NCBI GenBank assembly: GCA_018240785.1
Contig: JAFEFC010000002.1
Coordinates: 1 to 64,000, forward strand
From: Pseudomonadota bacterium
GTDB lineage: Bacteria; Pseudomonadota; Gammaproteobacteria; Burkholderiales; Rhodocyclaceae
Length of the DNA stretch: 64,000 bases
Direction: 5' to 3'
Part shown: positions 29,197-39,522 of the stretch, piece after piece
Numbering within the stretch: the first letter of the stretch is position 1
How the letters are laid out: each line of letters begins with the position of its first letter
Program-made: the position numbers and the translations under genes
The notes under the pieces: model-generated
The model's database searches: none
Told to the model about the DNA's origin: nothing
Seen by the model: only the letters and a program-made list of their open reading frames with translations

Positions 29197-30361
29197 CCTG
29201 CTCGTCGTCGGCGCCGGTCCCGTCGGCCTGGCGCTCGCCCTCGCCCTGAAGGACAGCGGGCTCGACATCGTGCTGGCCGACGCCCGGACGCGCGAGGCGG
29301 TCGCCGCCGACCCCCGCGACCTTGCACTCGCCCACGGCAGCCGCCTGACACTGCAGCGCCTCGGCGTGTGGGACGCCTTCCCCAAGACTGCGATCGAGCA
29401 CATCCACATCTCGCAGCAGGGCGGACTCGGCCGCACCCTGATCGACGCCGACGACCACGGCCTGCCCGCGCTGGGCTACGTCGCCTCGGCCGGCACGCTG
29501 GCCGACGCACTGCGCAGCGCGGTAGATGCCGCCGGCATTACGGTGCTGGACGAGACGGAAATCACCCACCTCGCCCCCGGCGCCGACGATGTCATCGCCA
29601 GTCTGGGCACGAGCGGCACCCTGCTGCATGCGCGCCTCGTCGCCTGTGCCGAAGGCAGCCTGCGCACCGGCGACGCCAGCGTCGTCGAGCACGACTACCG
29701 CCAGCACGCGCTGATCGCCCATGTCGAAGTGGCCGGCGGCCATCGCCACACCGCCTTCGAGCGCTTCACCAGTGAAGGCCCCGTCGCGCTGCTGCCGCGC
29801 GGCGACGGCTACGCGCTGGTGCACGTCGCGCGGCCGGACACTGCGGACGCCCTGCTCGCCCTCGATGACGCGACCTACCTGGCGCGGCTGCAGGCCCACC
29901 TCGGCGGCCGCGTGCGCCTCACCGGCGTCGGCCCGCGCCTGCGTTACCCGCTGGTGCTGCGCTACCGCCGTTCGGCGATCGGCGAGCGCACGGTATGGCT
30001 CGGCAATGCTGCGCAGACCCTGCATCCCGTCGCCGGACAAGGTTTCAACCTCGCGCTGCGGGATGTCTGGGCCCTGGCCGAAACCCTGCGACAAGCGGGC
30101 ACGGCACCATTGCGCGCAGACGCGGCGGCCGGGCGCCTCGACCCGGGCGCCCCCGCCCTGCTCCAGCGCTACGCGGCGAGCCGAGAGCTCGACCGCCTCG
30201 GCACGATCCGCTTCACCGACACCCTGGTGCGCGTATTCAGCAATGAGCTCGCGCCGCTGCGCCACGCCCGCGGCGCAGCGCTGTTCGCGCTCGACGCGGT
30301 GTCGCCGCTGCGCAACTTCATCGCGCGCCGCATGATGTTCGGCGCCCGCGCCTGGCCCTGA
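29180..30361 (+). CDS. ubiH: UbiH/UbiF-family FAD-dependent ubiquinone hydroxylase
   Basis: The 393-residue flavoprotein has the dinucleotide motif VVGAGPVGLALAL (about 8-21) and the C-terminal [20 protein letters not shown] of the UbiH/UbiF/VisC/COQ6 monooxygenases. These hydroxylate the ubiquinone ring. Which ring position it acts on cannot be told from sequence. I use ubiH because it follows pepP, as ubiH does in enterobacteria. It overlaps the end of pepP by 17 bases and is probably in one transcript with amgK-murU-pepP. Confidence 0.85.
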
Positions 30362-30385
30362 ACGCTCCGCCGCCCACCAGAAGCA

Positions 30386-30420
30386 CAAGGCCCGCGCCAC
30401 CGGAGTGGACGCGGGCCTTG
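30386..30420. terminator. bidirectional terminator between ubiH and metQ
   Basis: The stem CAAGGCCCGCG (30386-30396) pairs perfectly with 30410-30420. It is extended inward by CCAC/GTGG with one bulged base and a CGGA loop. It stands between two converging operons. Confidence 0.75.
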
Positions 30421-30443
30421 TTCATGGCGGGATTGCCTGGCGG

Positions 30444-31235
30444 TCAGAACGCCGGCACCACCGCACCCTTGTACTTGTCCGCTATGAACTTCTTCACCTC
30501 GGGCGAATTCAGCGCCGCCGCCAGCTTCTTCATCGCCGGGCTGTTGGCGTTGTCCTCGCGCGCGACCAGCAGGTTGGCGTAGGGCGAGCTGGCATCCTCG
30601 AGGAACAGCGCGTCCTTGAGCGGATTCAGGCCGGCCTCGATGGCATAGTTGGTGTTGATTACCGCCAGGTCGACCTGGTTCAGGATGCGCGGCAGCGTCG
30701 CTGCTTCCAGTTCGCGGATCTTCAGCTTTTTCGGGTTGGCAGCGATGTCCTTCTGCGTCGCCGAGATGTTGTTCAGGTCCTTCAGCGTGATGAGGCCCTT
30801 GCGCGCCATCAGCAGCAGCGCGCGGCCGGAGTTGGACGGGTCGTTGGGAATGGCCACCGTCGCACCTTCGGGCAGCGCGGCGACGTCCTTGTGCTTGGCC
30901 GAATAGGCGCCCAGCGGCTCGATGTGTACCTTGGTCACCACGGTCTGGATGTCGTTCTTCTGCTTCTTCTTGAACTCGTCCAGATAGGGCTTGTGCAGGA
31001 AGAAGTTGCCATCGACGCGCTTCTCGTTGGTCTGCATCGACGGCTGCACGTAGTCGGTGAACACCTTCACCTCCAGCTCCACGCCCTCCTTGGCCAGCAT
31101 CGGCTTGACGAATTCGAGGATCTCGGCGTGCGGCACCGGCGTGGCGGCGATGACCAGGCGGTCGGCAGCCTGGGCGGCAGCGAGGGTGAGCGTGCCGAGG
31201 GCGGCAGCGAGCAGCGTGCGAAGGGTACGGGACAT
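30444..31235 (-). CDS. metQ: D/L-methionine ABC transporter substrate-binding protein
   Basis: MetQ captures methionine in the periplasm for the MetNI importer. The 263-residue protein has the NlpA/MetQ fold with VIAATPVPHAEILEF and the DLAVINTNYAIEAGL block. The start at 31235 (MSRTLRTLLAAALG) is chosen because AAAGGAGC lies six bases upstream; a start eight codons earlier would overlap metI. Its signal peptide ends AAAQA-AD with no cysteine, so unlike E. coli MetQ it is not predicted to be a lipoprotein. It is the last gene of metN-metI-metQ. Confidence 0.93.
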   Translation of the reverse strand: MSRTLRTLLAAALGTLTLAAAQAADRLVIAATPVPHAEILEFVKPMLAKEGVELEVKVFTDYVQPSMQTNEKRVDGNFFLHKPYLDEFKKKQKNDIQTVVTKVHIEPLGAYSAKHKDVAALPEGATVAIPNDPSNSGRALLLMARKGLITLKDLNNISATQKDIAANPKKLKIRELEAATLPRILNQVDLAVINTNYAIEAGLNPLKDALFLEDASSPYANLLVAREDNANSPAMKKLAAALNSPEVKKFIADKYKGAVVPAF

Positions 31236-31255
31236 GTATAGCTCCTTTGTGAGGA

Positions 31256-31915
31256 TCACTTGCGGGTGAAGTACAGCACCAGGCGGTCGCCTGCGTACTG
31301 TATGAATTGCACCAGCACCACCAGCAGCACGACGGTGATCACCATCACCTCGGTCTGGAAGCGCTGGTAGCCGAAACGGATGGCGAGGTCACCCAGGCCG
31401 CCGCCGCCGATCACGCCCGACATCGCCGCGTAGGACATCAGCGTGATCGCGGTCACCGTCACCGCGGCGATCAGCCCGGGCAGCGCCTCAGGCAGCAGCG
31501 CGCCGAAGATGATGCGGCTGGTGCGGATGCCCATCGCCTGGCAGGCCTCGATCACGCCGCGGTCCACCTCGCGCAGCACGTTCTCGACCAGGCGGGCGAA
31601 GAAGGGCGCGGTGCCGACCACCAGCGGCGGGATGGCGCCTTCCACGCCGAGCGAAGTGCCGATCAGGATCACCGTGACCGGAATCATCACGATCAGCAGG
31701 ATCAGGAAAGGCACCGAGCGCAGCACGTTGACGACGAAGGACAGCGCCGCATACAGCGCGCGCTGCTCCAGCAACTGGCGCCGGGCGGTGACGAACAGCA
31801 GGATGCCCAGCGGCAGCCCCAGCAGCACGGTGAACAACAGCGACACGCCGGTCATGACCAGGGTTTCCCAGGTCGCCTGCCAGATGTCGCCCCAGTCGAT
31901 GACGGAGAGGTCCAT
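31256..31915 (-). CDS. metI: methionine ABC transporter permease
   Basis: MetI is the membrane subunit of the methionine importer. The 219-residue protein has about five hydrophobic spans. The cytoplasmic coupling loop with EACQAMGIRTSRIIFGALLPEALPG carries the EAA motif that docks on MetN. The start MDLSVIDWGDIW is at 31915; its ATG shares bases with the metN stop, so the two are coupled. metQ follows 20 bases later. Confidence 0.94.
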   Translation of the reverse strand: MDLSVIDWGDIWQATWETLVMTGVSLLFTVLLGLPLGILLFVTARRQLLEQRALYAALSFVVNVLRSVPFLILLIVMIPVTVILIGTSLGVEGAIPPLVVGTAPFFARLVENVLREVDRGVIEACQAMGIRTSRIIFGALLPEALPGLIAAVTVTAITLMSYAAMSGVIGGGGLGDLAIRFGYQRFQTEVMVITVVLLVVLVQFIQYAGDRLVLYFTRK

Positions 31916-32943
31916 TACTGCACCACCTCGTGATGGATGCGGTGGCGGTCGAGCTCGGCGAACACCGCGCGGATGTCCTCCTCGCTGCCTTCGAGCTCGA
32001 GCAGCAACTGGCCGAAGGGCACATCCTTGATGCTCGACACCTCGCCCTGCAGGATGGTCACCTGCACCCGGGCGCCTGCCATGATGCGGCTCAGGATGGG
32101 CTGGTAGGTGACGTCGCCGAGGTAGGTCAGGCGCACCAGCGTGCCGCGCAGCTTGTCGCTCATGTAGGCGTGCGCCGGGTCGAGGCTGGCCGCCGCCAGC
32201 GCGTCGCTTTGCGCCACCATGCTGCGCGTCACCGCATGCCGCGGATGCAGGAACACATCCGCCACTTTCCCGGACTCGACGATGCGCCCGCCATCGATCA
32301 CCGCGACGCGATCGCAGATCGTGCGGATGACCTGCATCTCGTGCGTAATGAGCACGATGGTGAGGCCGAGCTGGCGGTTGATGTCGAGCAGCAGCCTGAG
32401 GATGGACTGCGTGGTCTCGGGATCGAGCGCGGACGTCGCCTCGTCGCACAGCAGCAGGCGCGGCCGGTTGGCCAGCGCACGCGCGATGCCCACACGCTGC
32501 TTCTGGCCGCCCGAGAGCTGCGACGGGTACTTGTGGCCATGCTCGGACAGCCCGACGAGTGCGAGCAACTCCGCAACCCGCGCGGCGCGCTCGGCCGCGT
32601 TGCCATGCCCGGTCGCCTTCAGCGGCCAGTCGATGTTCTGCGCCACCGTCTTGGCGTTGAGCAGGTTGAAGTGCTGGAAGATCATGCCGATTCGGCGGCG
32701 CAACGCGTACAGGGCCTCGCGGTCGAGGCGGGTGATGTCCTCGCCGTCGATCAGCACGCGGCCCGAGCTCGGCCGCTCGAGCAGGTTCAAGGTGCGGATC
32801 AGCGTGCTCTTGCCGGCGCCGGAGCGGCCGATGATGCCGAACACTTCGCCACCCGCGATCTCGAGGTCGATGTCGGCAAGCGCCTGGACTTCGCGGCCGT
32901 CGGCGGCGCGGTAAGTCTTGTGCAGGTTTTCGATGCGGATCAC
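31915..32943 (-). CDS. metN: methionine ABC transporter ATP-binding protein
   Basis: MetN is the ATPase of the importer. The 342-residue protein has Walker A GRSGAGKST, the Q-loop MIFQHFNLL, the signature LSGGQKQR, Walker B LLLCDEATSALD, and the H-loop ITHEMQV. The C-terminal NIL domain (about 265-342) binds methionine and feedback-inhibits transport in E. coli. The GTG start at 32943 (VIRIENLHKTY) gives the normal N terminus; the in-frame extension beyond it runs into the dusB leader and is not coding. Confidence 0.94.
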   Translation of the reverse strand: MIRIENLHKTYRAADGREVQALADIDLEIAGGEVFGIIGRSGAGKSTLIRTLNLLERPSSGRVLIDGEDITRLDREALYALRRRIGMIFQHFNLLNAKTVAQNIDWPLKATGHGNAAERAARVAELLALVGLSEHGHKYPSQLSGGQKQRVGIARALANRPRLLLCDEATSALDPETTQSILRLLLDINRQLGLTIVLITHEMQVIRTICDRVAVIDGGRIVESGKVADVFLHPRHAVTRSMVAQSDALAAASLDPAHAYMSDKLRGTLVRLTYLGDVTYQPILSRIMAGARVQVTILQGEVSSIKDVPFGQLLLELEGSEEDIRAVFAELDRHRIHHEVVQ

Positions 32944-33088
32944 GACGGGGCGTCCGGAATCTGAAGAAAAGCGGTGGAGTGTACCCCGCCGGCGTGAGCT
33001 GCACCACGCTTTCCGGGCAGCCGACGGCGGAACGCGGCGCCCAAGGGCTTGAGCGATGGGGTAAAATGGCGGTTTTTCGACACGCCTG

Positions 33089-34117
33089 ATGCCCATGCAG
33101 TTCGCCGGATTCACGCTGCGCAACAACCTTTTCGTCGCCCCCATGGCCGGAGTGACCGATCGTCCGTTCCGCCAGTTGTGCAAAAAGATGGGCGCCGGGT
33201 TGGCGGTGTCCGAGATGGTCACGTCCAACTCGCTGCTTTACGGTAGCGAGAAGACACAGCGTCGCGCCAACCACGACGGCGAGGTGGAGCCGATCTCCGT
33301 GCAGATCGCCGGCGCCGACCCGGCGATGATGGCCGAGGCCGCGCGCCACAACGCGGAGCGCGGCGCCCAGATCATCGACATCAACATGGGCTGCCCGGCG
33401 AAGAAGGTGTGCAACGTGATGGCCGGCTCGGCGCTGATGCAGGACGAGCCGCTGGTCGCGCGCATCCTCGAGGCGGTGGTGAAGGCGGTGCCCGAAACGC
33501 CGGTCACGCTCAAGTTCCGCACCGGCTGGAACCGCGCCAACAAGAACGCACCGACGATCGCGCGCATCGCCGAGGAATCCGGCATCCGCGCCATCGCCAT
33601 CCATGGCCGCACCCGTGCCGACCAGTACATGGGCGACGCCGAGTACGACACCATCGCCCACGTCAAGTCGCGGGTGACGATCCCGGTGATTGCCAACGGC
33701 GACATCACCTCGCCGCAGAAGGCGAAGCACGTGCTCGACTACACCGGCGCCGACGGCGTGATGATCGGCCGCGCCGCGCAGGGCCGGCCCTGGATCTTCC
33801 GCGAGATCGAGCACTTCCTCGCCACCGGCGAGGAACTGCCGCCGCCGCTGGTGAGCGAGATCCACCGGGTCTGCCGCGAACACATCGATGACCTGTACGC
33901 GTTCTACGGCGAAGCCAGGGGCGTGAAGATCGCGCGCAAGCACATCTCCTGGTACACCAGGGGCCTCGTCGGCTCCGCGGCCTTCCGCTTCGCGATGAAC
34001 CAGATCCCCGACATCCCAGCGCAGCTCGCCGCGGTCGACGAGTTCTTCGGCAAGCTGGCCGAAGCCGACACGCGCCTGCGCTATGAAGCCGAACCGCCTC
34101 AGGAGCTCGCCGCATGA
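33089..34117 (+). CDS. dusB: tRNA-dihydrouridine synthase B
   Basis: DusB reduces uridine to dihydrouridine in the D-loop of tRNAs using FMN. The 342-residue protein opens MQFAGFTLRNNLFVAPMAGV. It has the catalytic-cysteine motif INMGCPAKKVCN, the FMN-binding KFRTGWN and AIHGRTRADQY, and GADGVMIGRAAQG. The fis gene overlaps its stop by 4 bases, the conserved dusB-fis arrangement. A TAAAAT at 33061-33066 may be its -10 element. Confidence 0.95.
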   Translation: MPMQFAGFTLRNNLFVAPMAGVTDRPFRQLCKKMGAGLAVSEMVTSNSLLYGSEKTQRRANHDGEVEPISVQIAGADPAMMAEAARHNAERGAQIIDINMGCPAKKVCNVMAGSALMQDEPLVARILEAVVKAVPETPVTLKFRTGWNRANKNAPTIARIAEESGIRAIAIHGRTRADQYMGDAEYDTIAHVKSRVTIPVIANGDITSPQKAKHVLDYTGADGVMIGRAAQGRPWIFREIEHFLATGEELPPPLVSEIHRVCREHIDDLYAFYGEARGVKIARKHISWYTRGLVGSAAFRFAMNQIPDIPAQLAAVDEFFGKLAEADTRLRYEAEPPQELAA

Positions 34118-34350
34118 GCCGCAGCAACGAGATCGCCGAATCCGTCTTCCGCACTCTGGACCAGTACTTCCGTGACCTCGACGGCGAGAAGCCGGCCGCC
34201 ATCTACGACATGGTGATGCGCAACGTCGAACGCCCGATGCTCGAGTTCGTCCTGCAGCGCACCAACGGCAACCAGACCATGGCGGCAGAATTGCTCGGCA
34301 TCAACCGCAACACCCTGCGCCGCAAGCTGACCGAGTACGACCTGCTCTGA
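34114..34350 (+). CDS. fis: DNA-binding nucleoid protein Fis
   Basis: Fis is a homodimeric DNA-bending protein. The 78-residue sequence is somewhat shorter than the 98-residue E. coli protein at the N terminus, but has the full C-terminal helix-turn-helix (NQTMAAELLGINRNTLRRKL). Betaproteobacterial Fis proteins are usually of this short type. ATGA overlap with dusB means it is co-translated with the tRNA synthase. Confidence 0.94.
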   Translation: MSRSNEIAESVFRTLDQYFRDLDGEKPAAIYDMVMRNVERPMLEFVLQRTNGNQTMAAELLGINRNTLRRKLTEYDLL

Positions 34351-34416
34351 GACGCCGCGCGCACCTGGTCGAGTCCACCAATCCCCACGCTTTCACTTTT
34401 TAGCACCCAGACAACG

Positions 34417-36006
34417 ATGAACGTCACCCAAGCCCTGATCAGTGTTTCCGACAAACGCGGCGTGCTCGATTTCGCGCGCGAACTCGCCGGCCTCGGCATC
34501 AAGCTGTTGTCGACCGGCGGCACCGCCAGCCTGCTGCGCGAGGCGGGGCTGGAAGTGAAGGATGTGTCCGAGCACACCGGCTTTCCGGAAATGCTCGACG
34601 GCCGCGTCAAGACGCTGCATCCCAAGGTGCATGGCGGCATCCTCGCGCGCCGCGACCTGGCGGAGCACATGGACACGATCGCCGCACACGACATCGGCCG
34701 CATCGACCTCGTCGTCGTCAATCTCTACCCCTTCCAGCAGACGGTCGCCAAGCCCGACTGCAAGCTGGAAGATGCGATCGAGAACATCGACATCGGCGGT
34801 CCGGCCATGGTGCGTGCCGCCGCCAAGAACCACGGCAACGAGCAGGGAGGCGTCGGCATCGTCACCGATCCGGAAGACTACGCCGGCATCGTCTCCGAGC
34901 TGAAGAGCAAGGCCTGCAAGCTGAGCTACAAGACCCGCTTCGCTCTGGCGGTGAAGGCCTTCACCCACACCGCGCGCTACGACTCGGCGATCTCCAACTA
35001 CCTCACCGCGCTGGTCACCAACGAGGCCGGCGACGTCTCGCTGCAGACCTACCCGGAGCGCCTGCAACTGGCCTTCGACAAGGTGCAGGACCTGCGCTAC
35101 GGCGAGAACCCGCACCAGACCGCCGCCTTCTATCGCCAGCCGGGCGCGGCCGAGGGCGGCATCGCCGGCTACACCCAGTTGCAGGGCAAGGAGCTGTCCT
35201 ACAACAACATCGCCGACGCCGACGCCGCCTGGGAATGCGTGAAGGCCTTCGACAGTTCCGCCGCGGCCTGCGTGATCGTCAAGCATGCCAACCCGTGCGG
35301 CGTGGCCGTCGCTGCCAGTCCGCTCGAGGCGTACAGGAAGGCGTTCTCCACCGACCCGACCTCGGCCTTCGGCGGCATCATCGCGTTCAACGGTGAAGTC
35401 GACCGTGCCGCCGCCGAAGCGGTGTCGGCGCAGTTCCTCGAAGTGCTGATCGCGCCGTCCTACACGGCAGACGCACTCGAGCTGCTGCGCGCCAAGCAGA
35501 ACGTGCGCGTGCTCACCTGCCCGCTCGGCCAGCCCGCCGGCGCCTTCGACTACAAGCGCGTGGGCGGCGGCCTGCTGGTGCAGAGCGCCGACGAGGCACG
35601 CATCCAGCTCACCGATCTCAAGGTCGTCACCCGCCGCGCGCCGACGGAAGCCGAAATGCGCGACATGCTGTTTGCCTGGCGCGTGGCGAAGTACGTCAAG
35701 TCCAACGCCATCGTGTATTGCAGGGATGGCATGACGGTGGGCGTCGGCGCCGGCCAGATGAGCCGAGTCGATTCGGCCCGCATCGCCAAGATCAAGGCCG
35801 AGAACGCCGGGTTGCAGATCGCAGGCTGCGTGGTCGCGTCCGACGCCTTCTTCCCCTTCCGCGACGGACTCGACGTGCTCGCCCAGGCCGGCGCCACCGC
35901 GGTGATCCAGCCGGGCGGCTCGATGCGCGATGCTGAGGTGATCGCCGCGGCCGACGAACAGGACATTGCCATGGTGTTCACCGGTTTCCGCCACTTCCGG
36001 CACTAA
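34417..36006 (+). CDS. purH: bifunctional AICAR transformylase / IMP cyclohydrolase
   Basis: PurH carries out the last two steps of IMP synthesis. The 529-residue protein has the N-terminal IMP cyclohydrolase domain (about 1-140: [26 protein letters not shown]). The C-terminal transformylase has the active-site KHANPCG and [13 protein letters not shown]. Length is normal. It lies 66 bases after fis and 31 bases before purD; purH-purD is a common pair. Confidence 0.96.
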   Translation: MNVTQALISVSDKRGVLDFARELAGLGIKLLSTGGTASLLREAGLEVKDVSEHTGFPEMLDGRVKTLHPKVHGGILARRDLAEHMDTIAAHDIGRIDLVVVNLYPFQQTVAKPDCKLEDAIENIDIGGPAMVRAAAKNHGNEQGGVGIVTDPEDYAGIVSELKSKACKLSYKTRFALAVKAFTHTARYDSAISNYLTALVTNEAGDVSLQTYPERLQLAFDKVQDLRYGENPHQTAAFYRQPGAAEGGIAGYTQLQGKELSYNNIADADAAWECVKAFDSSAAACVIVKHANPCGVAVAASPLEAYRKAFSTDPTSAFGGIIAFNGEVDRAAAEAVSAQFLEVLIAPSYTADALELLRAKQNVRVLTCPLGQPAGAFDYKRVGGGLLVQSADEARIQLTDLKVVTRRAPTEAEMRDMLFAWRVAKYVKSNAIVYCRDGMTVGVGAGQMSRVDSARIAKIKAENAGLQIAGCVVASDAFFPFRDGLDVLAQAGATAVIQPGGSMRDAEVIAAADEQDIAMVFTGFRHFRH

Positions 36007-36037
36007 GCGCAGACCCAGCAGAAACTCGGAGCATCAC

Positions 36038-37327
36038 ATGAAAGTCCTCGTCATCGGTTCCGGCGGACGCGAACACGCGCTGGCCTGGAAGCTCGCCCAG
36101 TCGCCCAAGGTAACCCGCGTGCTGGTCGCGCCGGGCAACCCCGGCACCGCGCGCGAGCCCAAGCTGCAGAACGTGGCGGTGAGCGCCGTTCCCGAGCTGG
36201 TGGAGCTGGCGCGCCGCGAGCAGGTCGGCTTCACTGTCGTCGGACCCGAGGCGCCGCTCGCCGCCGGCGTCGTCGATGCCTTCCGCGCTGCCGCCCTGCC
36301 GATCTTCGGACCGACCAAGGCTGCAGCGCAACTGGAGAGCTCGAAGGACTTCGCCAAGCAGTTCCTCGTCCGCCACAACATCCCGACGGCGAAGTACCGC
36401 ACCTTCTCCGACGCCGCGCAGGCGCACGCCTATGTCGACGCCGAAGGTGCGCCCATCGTCATCAAGGCCGACGGCCTGGCCGCCGGCAAGGGCGTCGTCG
36501 TGGCCATGACGGCCGACGAAGCCCACGCCGCGATCGACATGATGCTGCTCGACAACAGGCTGGGCGTGCAGTACGCCGACGGCGGCGCGCGCGTCGTCAT
36601 CGAGGAGTTCATGCAGGGCGAGGAGGCCAGCTTCATCGTCATGGCCGACGGCAAACACGCGCTGCCGCTGGCCACCAGCCAGGACCACAAGCGCCTGAAG
36701 GACGGCGACACCGGCCCCAACACCGGCGGCATGGGCGCCTACTCGCCGGCCCCGGTGGTGACGCCGGAAGTCCACGCGCGCGTGATGCGCGAGATCATCC
36801 AGCCCACACTCCTTGGCATGGCCGCCGAGGGCCTGCCCTACACCGGCTTCCTTTACGCCGGCCTGATGATCGATGCCGCCGGCAAGGCGCGCGTGGTCGA
36901 ATTCAACTGCCGCATGGGCGATCCTGAGACGCAGCCCATCATGATGCGGCTGAAGACGGACTTGTCCGACCTCGTCGAAGCTGCCATTGCAGGCCAGTTG
37001 GACAAGATCGAGGCTCAGTGGGACCGTCGCTTCGCGCTCGGCGTCGTGCTCGCTGCCGCGGGCTACCCCGACAGCCCGCGCAAGGGCGACGTGATCGGCG
37101 GCCTGCCCGCCGGCAGTGCCGACGACGTCCACGTGTTCCACGCCGGCACCGCCGAGCAGGACGGCAAGGTGGTCACCGCCGGTGGCCGCGTGCTGTGCGT
37201 CACCGCGCTGGGCGACAACGTGCGCCAGGCGCAGAAGCGCGCCTACGAATTGGCTGACGGCATCCATTTCGACGGCAAGCAGTATCGCCGCGACATAGGC
37301 CACCGCGCCCTGACGCGCAAGACCTGA
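36038..37327 (+). CDS. purD: phosphoribosylamine-glycine ligase
   Basis: PurD makes glycinamide ribonucleotide, the second step of purine synthesis. The 429-residue ATP-grasp protein starts [18 protein letters not shown] and contains [23 protein letters not shown] and the metal-site [13 protein letters not shown]. The start at 36038 is chosen over an in-frame extension that lies inside purH. hemF follows 23 bases later. Confidence 0.96.
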   Translation: MKVLVIGSGGREHALAWKLAQSPKVTRVLVAPGNPGTAREPKLQNVAVSAVPELVELARREQVGFTVVGPEAPLAAGVVDAFRAAALPIFGPTKAAAQLESSKDFAKQFLVRHNIPTAKYRTFSDAAQAHAYVDAEGAPIVIKADGLAAGKGVVVAMTADEAHAAIDMMLLDNRLGVQYADGGARVVIEEFMQGEEASFIVMADGKHALPLATSQDHKRLKDGDTGPNTGGMGAYSPAPVVTPEVHARVMREIIQPTLLGMAAEGLPYTGFLYAGLMIDAAGKARVVEFNCRMGDPETQPIMMRLKTDLSDLVEAAIAGQLDKIEAQWDRRFALGVVLAAAGYPDSPRKGDVIGGLPAGSADDVHVFHAGTAEQDGKVVTAGGRVLCVTALGDNVRQAQKRAYELADGIHFDGKQYRRDIGHRALTRKT

Positions 37328-37350
37328 CCCACCTGCCGCCCCAAGATCCG

Positions 37351-38259
37351 ATGGACTCCAGCCGCGTCAAGCCCTTCCTGCTCGAACTCCAGCAAGGCAT
37401 CGTCGACCGACTCGCAGGCTTCGACGGCAAGCCTTTCCACACCGACACCTGGGAGCGCCCTGCGGGCGGTGGCGGCATCACCCGGGTGATCGAGGAGGGC
37501 AATTTCTTCGAGCGCGGCGGTGTCAATTTCTCGCATGTGCTGGGCGACGGCATGCCGGCCTCAGCCACTGCGCATCGCCCCGAGCTCGCCGGGCGCCGCT
37601 TCGAGGCGATGGGTGTGTCGCTGGTGCTGCACCCGCGCAATCCCTGGTGCCCCACGGTGCACATGAACGTGCGCTTCTTCATCGCCACGGCTGAAGGCAA
37701 GCCGCCGGTGTGGTGGTTCGGCGGCGGCATGGACCTTACGCCCTACTACGGCTTCGAGGAAGACGTGCGCCACTTCCACGCCACCTGCAAGGCGGCGGTG
37801 CTGCCCTACGGTGGCGAAGCGGAATACCGCAGGCTGAAGGACTGGTGCGACCGCTATTTCTTCCTCAAGCACCGCAACGAACCGCGCGGCGTCGGCGGGC
37901 TGTTCTTCGATGACCTTGGCGCAGACGGCAAGATCGGTTTCGAACAGGCCTTCGGGCTGACGCGTTCGGTCGGTCACGCCTTCCTCGATGCCTATCTTCC
38001 CATCGTCGAGCGCCGCCGCGACCTGGCCTACGGCGAGCGCGAGCGCGACTTTCAGGCCTACCGCCGTGGGCGCTACGTGGAATTCAACCTGGTTTTCGAC
38101 CGCGGCACGCTGTTCGGCCTGCAATCGGGCGGGCGCACCGAATCCATCCTGATGTCGATGCCGCCGATCGTGAAATGGCGCTACGACTGGAAGCCCGAAC
38201 CAGGCACGGCGGAAGCGCAACTGTACGAGACTTTCCTACAGCCGCGCGACTGGATCTGA
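37351..38259 (+). CDS. hemF: oxygen-dependent coproporphyrinogen III oxidase
   Basis: HemF decarboxylates coproporphyrinogen III to protoporphyrinogen IX using oxygen. The 302-residue protein has the conserved [25 protein letters not shown], the [16 protein letters not shown] block and [14 protein letters not shown]. Aerobic heme synthesis is therefore possible; an oxygen-independent HemN would be elsewhere. It closes the fis-purH-purD-hemF run and faces hemY. Confidence 0.96.
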   Translation: MDSSRVKPFLLELQQGIVDRLAGFDGKPFHTDTWERPAGGGGITRVIEEGNFFERGGVNFSHVLGDGMPASATAHRPELAGRRFEAMGVSLVLHPRNPWCPTVHMNVRFFIATAEGKPPVWWFGGGMDLTPYYGFEEDVRHFHATCKAAVLPYGGEAEYRRLKDWCDRYFFLKHRNEPRGVGGLFFDDLGADGKIGFEQAFGLTRSVGHAFLDAYLPIVERRRDLAYGERERDFQAYRRGRYVEFNLVFDRGTLFGLQSGGRTESILMSMPPIVKWRYDWKPEPGTAEAQLYETFLQPRDWI

Positions 38260-38316
38260 GCAGAGCAGGCAGGATCGCGACGCCGTCATGCGACGCCGCG
38301 CTCCCCCGCCGCCCTC

Positions 38317-39513
38317 TCATTTCGCCGACGCGCCCCCGGCGACCATCTCCGCCGCTGCACGGTAGTGCTTTTGCGCCTCTTCCTGTCTACCGAGCCGCTC
38401 CAGCAACCCCGCCAGGGCGAGGCGGACATCAACAGTGGGCGTGCGATTGAGCGAGGCTTCCAGGTAGCTCTGCGCCTTGCCCCACAGTTGCGCGCCCATG
38501 CACAGGCGACCGAGCGCAAAGAGCAGGCCGCCGTCGTTGGGCTGGCGTTTCAGCCAGCCCTCGGCCTTGGCAAGGCATGCCACGGCATCGCCTTCGCCGT
38601 CGCCGCAATGCGCATAAAGGCGCGCCAGTGCACCATCCCATTCATTGTCGAGCAAGCGCTCCAGCGTGCGGCGCGTGAGCGCACCATGCCCAGCCGCGGC
38701 CAGCATCGGCACCGCGCGCTCGACGAGCCGACGATCCTGTAGCTCGTCAACCGGAATGGCGTTCCAGTAGCCGGCCAGCGCGACCGGATCGCCGCGCAGC
38801 TCGTGCATGCGCTCGAGATGGGCGCGGCGCAACAGCGGCGCGGCCTGGTCGGCGGTCAGCGCCTTGTGCTTGAGCAGTTGTCGCGTGGCGCGCAGCAGTT
38901 CGTCCCACTGCTCCAGGGCCGAGGCCACCGTCAGCGACATGCGCAGCACCGCGATGTGCCGATGCCCGGCCTGGCGCAGGGTCTCCAGGCGCTCGGCCGC
39001 CTCGTCGAAACGACGTCCGTCGATGGCGAGCTCGGCTTCCGTCATCAGGCGCGCGACGCGCGCATCGTCGCCCTGTTCCGCCGCATGTCCCAGCCAGATG
39101 CGGTAACGCGTATCGTCGTGCATCGCGTGGGCTGCGCGCGCCGCCACCAGTGAGGCCATCGCCGCACTCTCGCCGGACGAAAACGCCGCCGAGGCGAACT
39201 TGAGCGCCTGCGCGAAGCGGCCTTCGAACAGCGTGCGCAAGGCCTCGCGCAGTGCCAGGCCCGCCTTCTCGCGCCGCCGCCGCTCCCGCCACTGGGCCAC
39301 GCGCCCGGGCAGTTCCAGCGTGCGTCGGACGAGCCTGACGAGGAGGTAGGCGACGACGAAGCCGAGTACCGCCAGCACCGCGAACAGGTTCAGCGACAAC
39401 TGCGCGCGCCAGGGCGGCAGCACCAGCAGGACGTAGCCGTCGTTCAGGCCGGCAGCCATGGCCAGGCCGGCCGCCAGCGCGAAGATGCCAATCAGCCAGA
39501 TCAATGCACGCAT
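38317..39513 (-). CDS. hemY: HemY-like membrane protein with TPR repeats
   Basis: The 398-residue protein has two N-terminal membrane helices (about 3-20 and 38-60, LFAVLAVLGFVVAYLLV) and a HemY_N domain. Tetratricopeptide-type helices continue to the C terminus (ALAGLLERLGRQEEAQKHY). This is the proteobacterial HemY of the hemCDXY cluster, not the protoporphyrinogen oxidase of Gram-positive bacteria that shares the name. Its exact job in heme or envelope biology is not established. hemX is nine bases upstream. Confidence 0.88.
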   Translation of the reverse strand: MRALIWLIGIFALAAGLAMAAGLNDGYVLLVLPPWRAQLSLNLFAVLAVLGFVVAYLLVRLVRRTLELPGRVAQWRERRRREKAGLALREALRTLFEGRFAQALKFASAAFSSGESAAMASLVAARAAHAMHDDTRYRIWLGHAAEQGDDARVARLMTEAELAIDGRRFDEAAERLETLRQAGHRHIAVLRMSLTVASALEQWDELLRATRQLLKHKALTADQAAPLLRRAHLERMHELRGDPVALAGYWNAIPVDELQDRRLVERAVPMLAAAGHGALTRRTLERLLDNEWDGALARLYAHCGDGEGDAVACLAKAEGWLKRQPNDGGLLFALGRLCMGAQLWGKAQSYLEASLNRTPTVDVRLALAGLLERLGRQEEAQKHYRAAAEMVAGGASAK

Positions 39514-39522
39514 GGCCGCCCC

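Noticed and set aside
32944-33088. Methionine or SAM riboswitch upstream of metN
   Set aside because: No recognisable SAM-riboswitch core in this 145-base divergent region; metN starts from a GTG with little leader structure.
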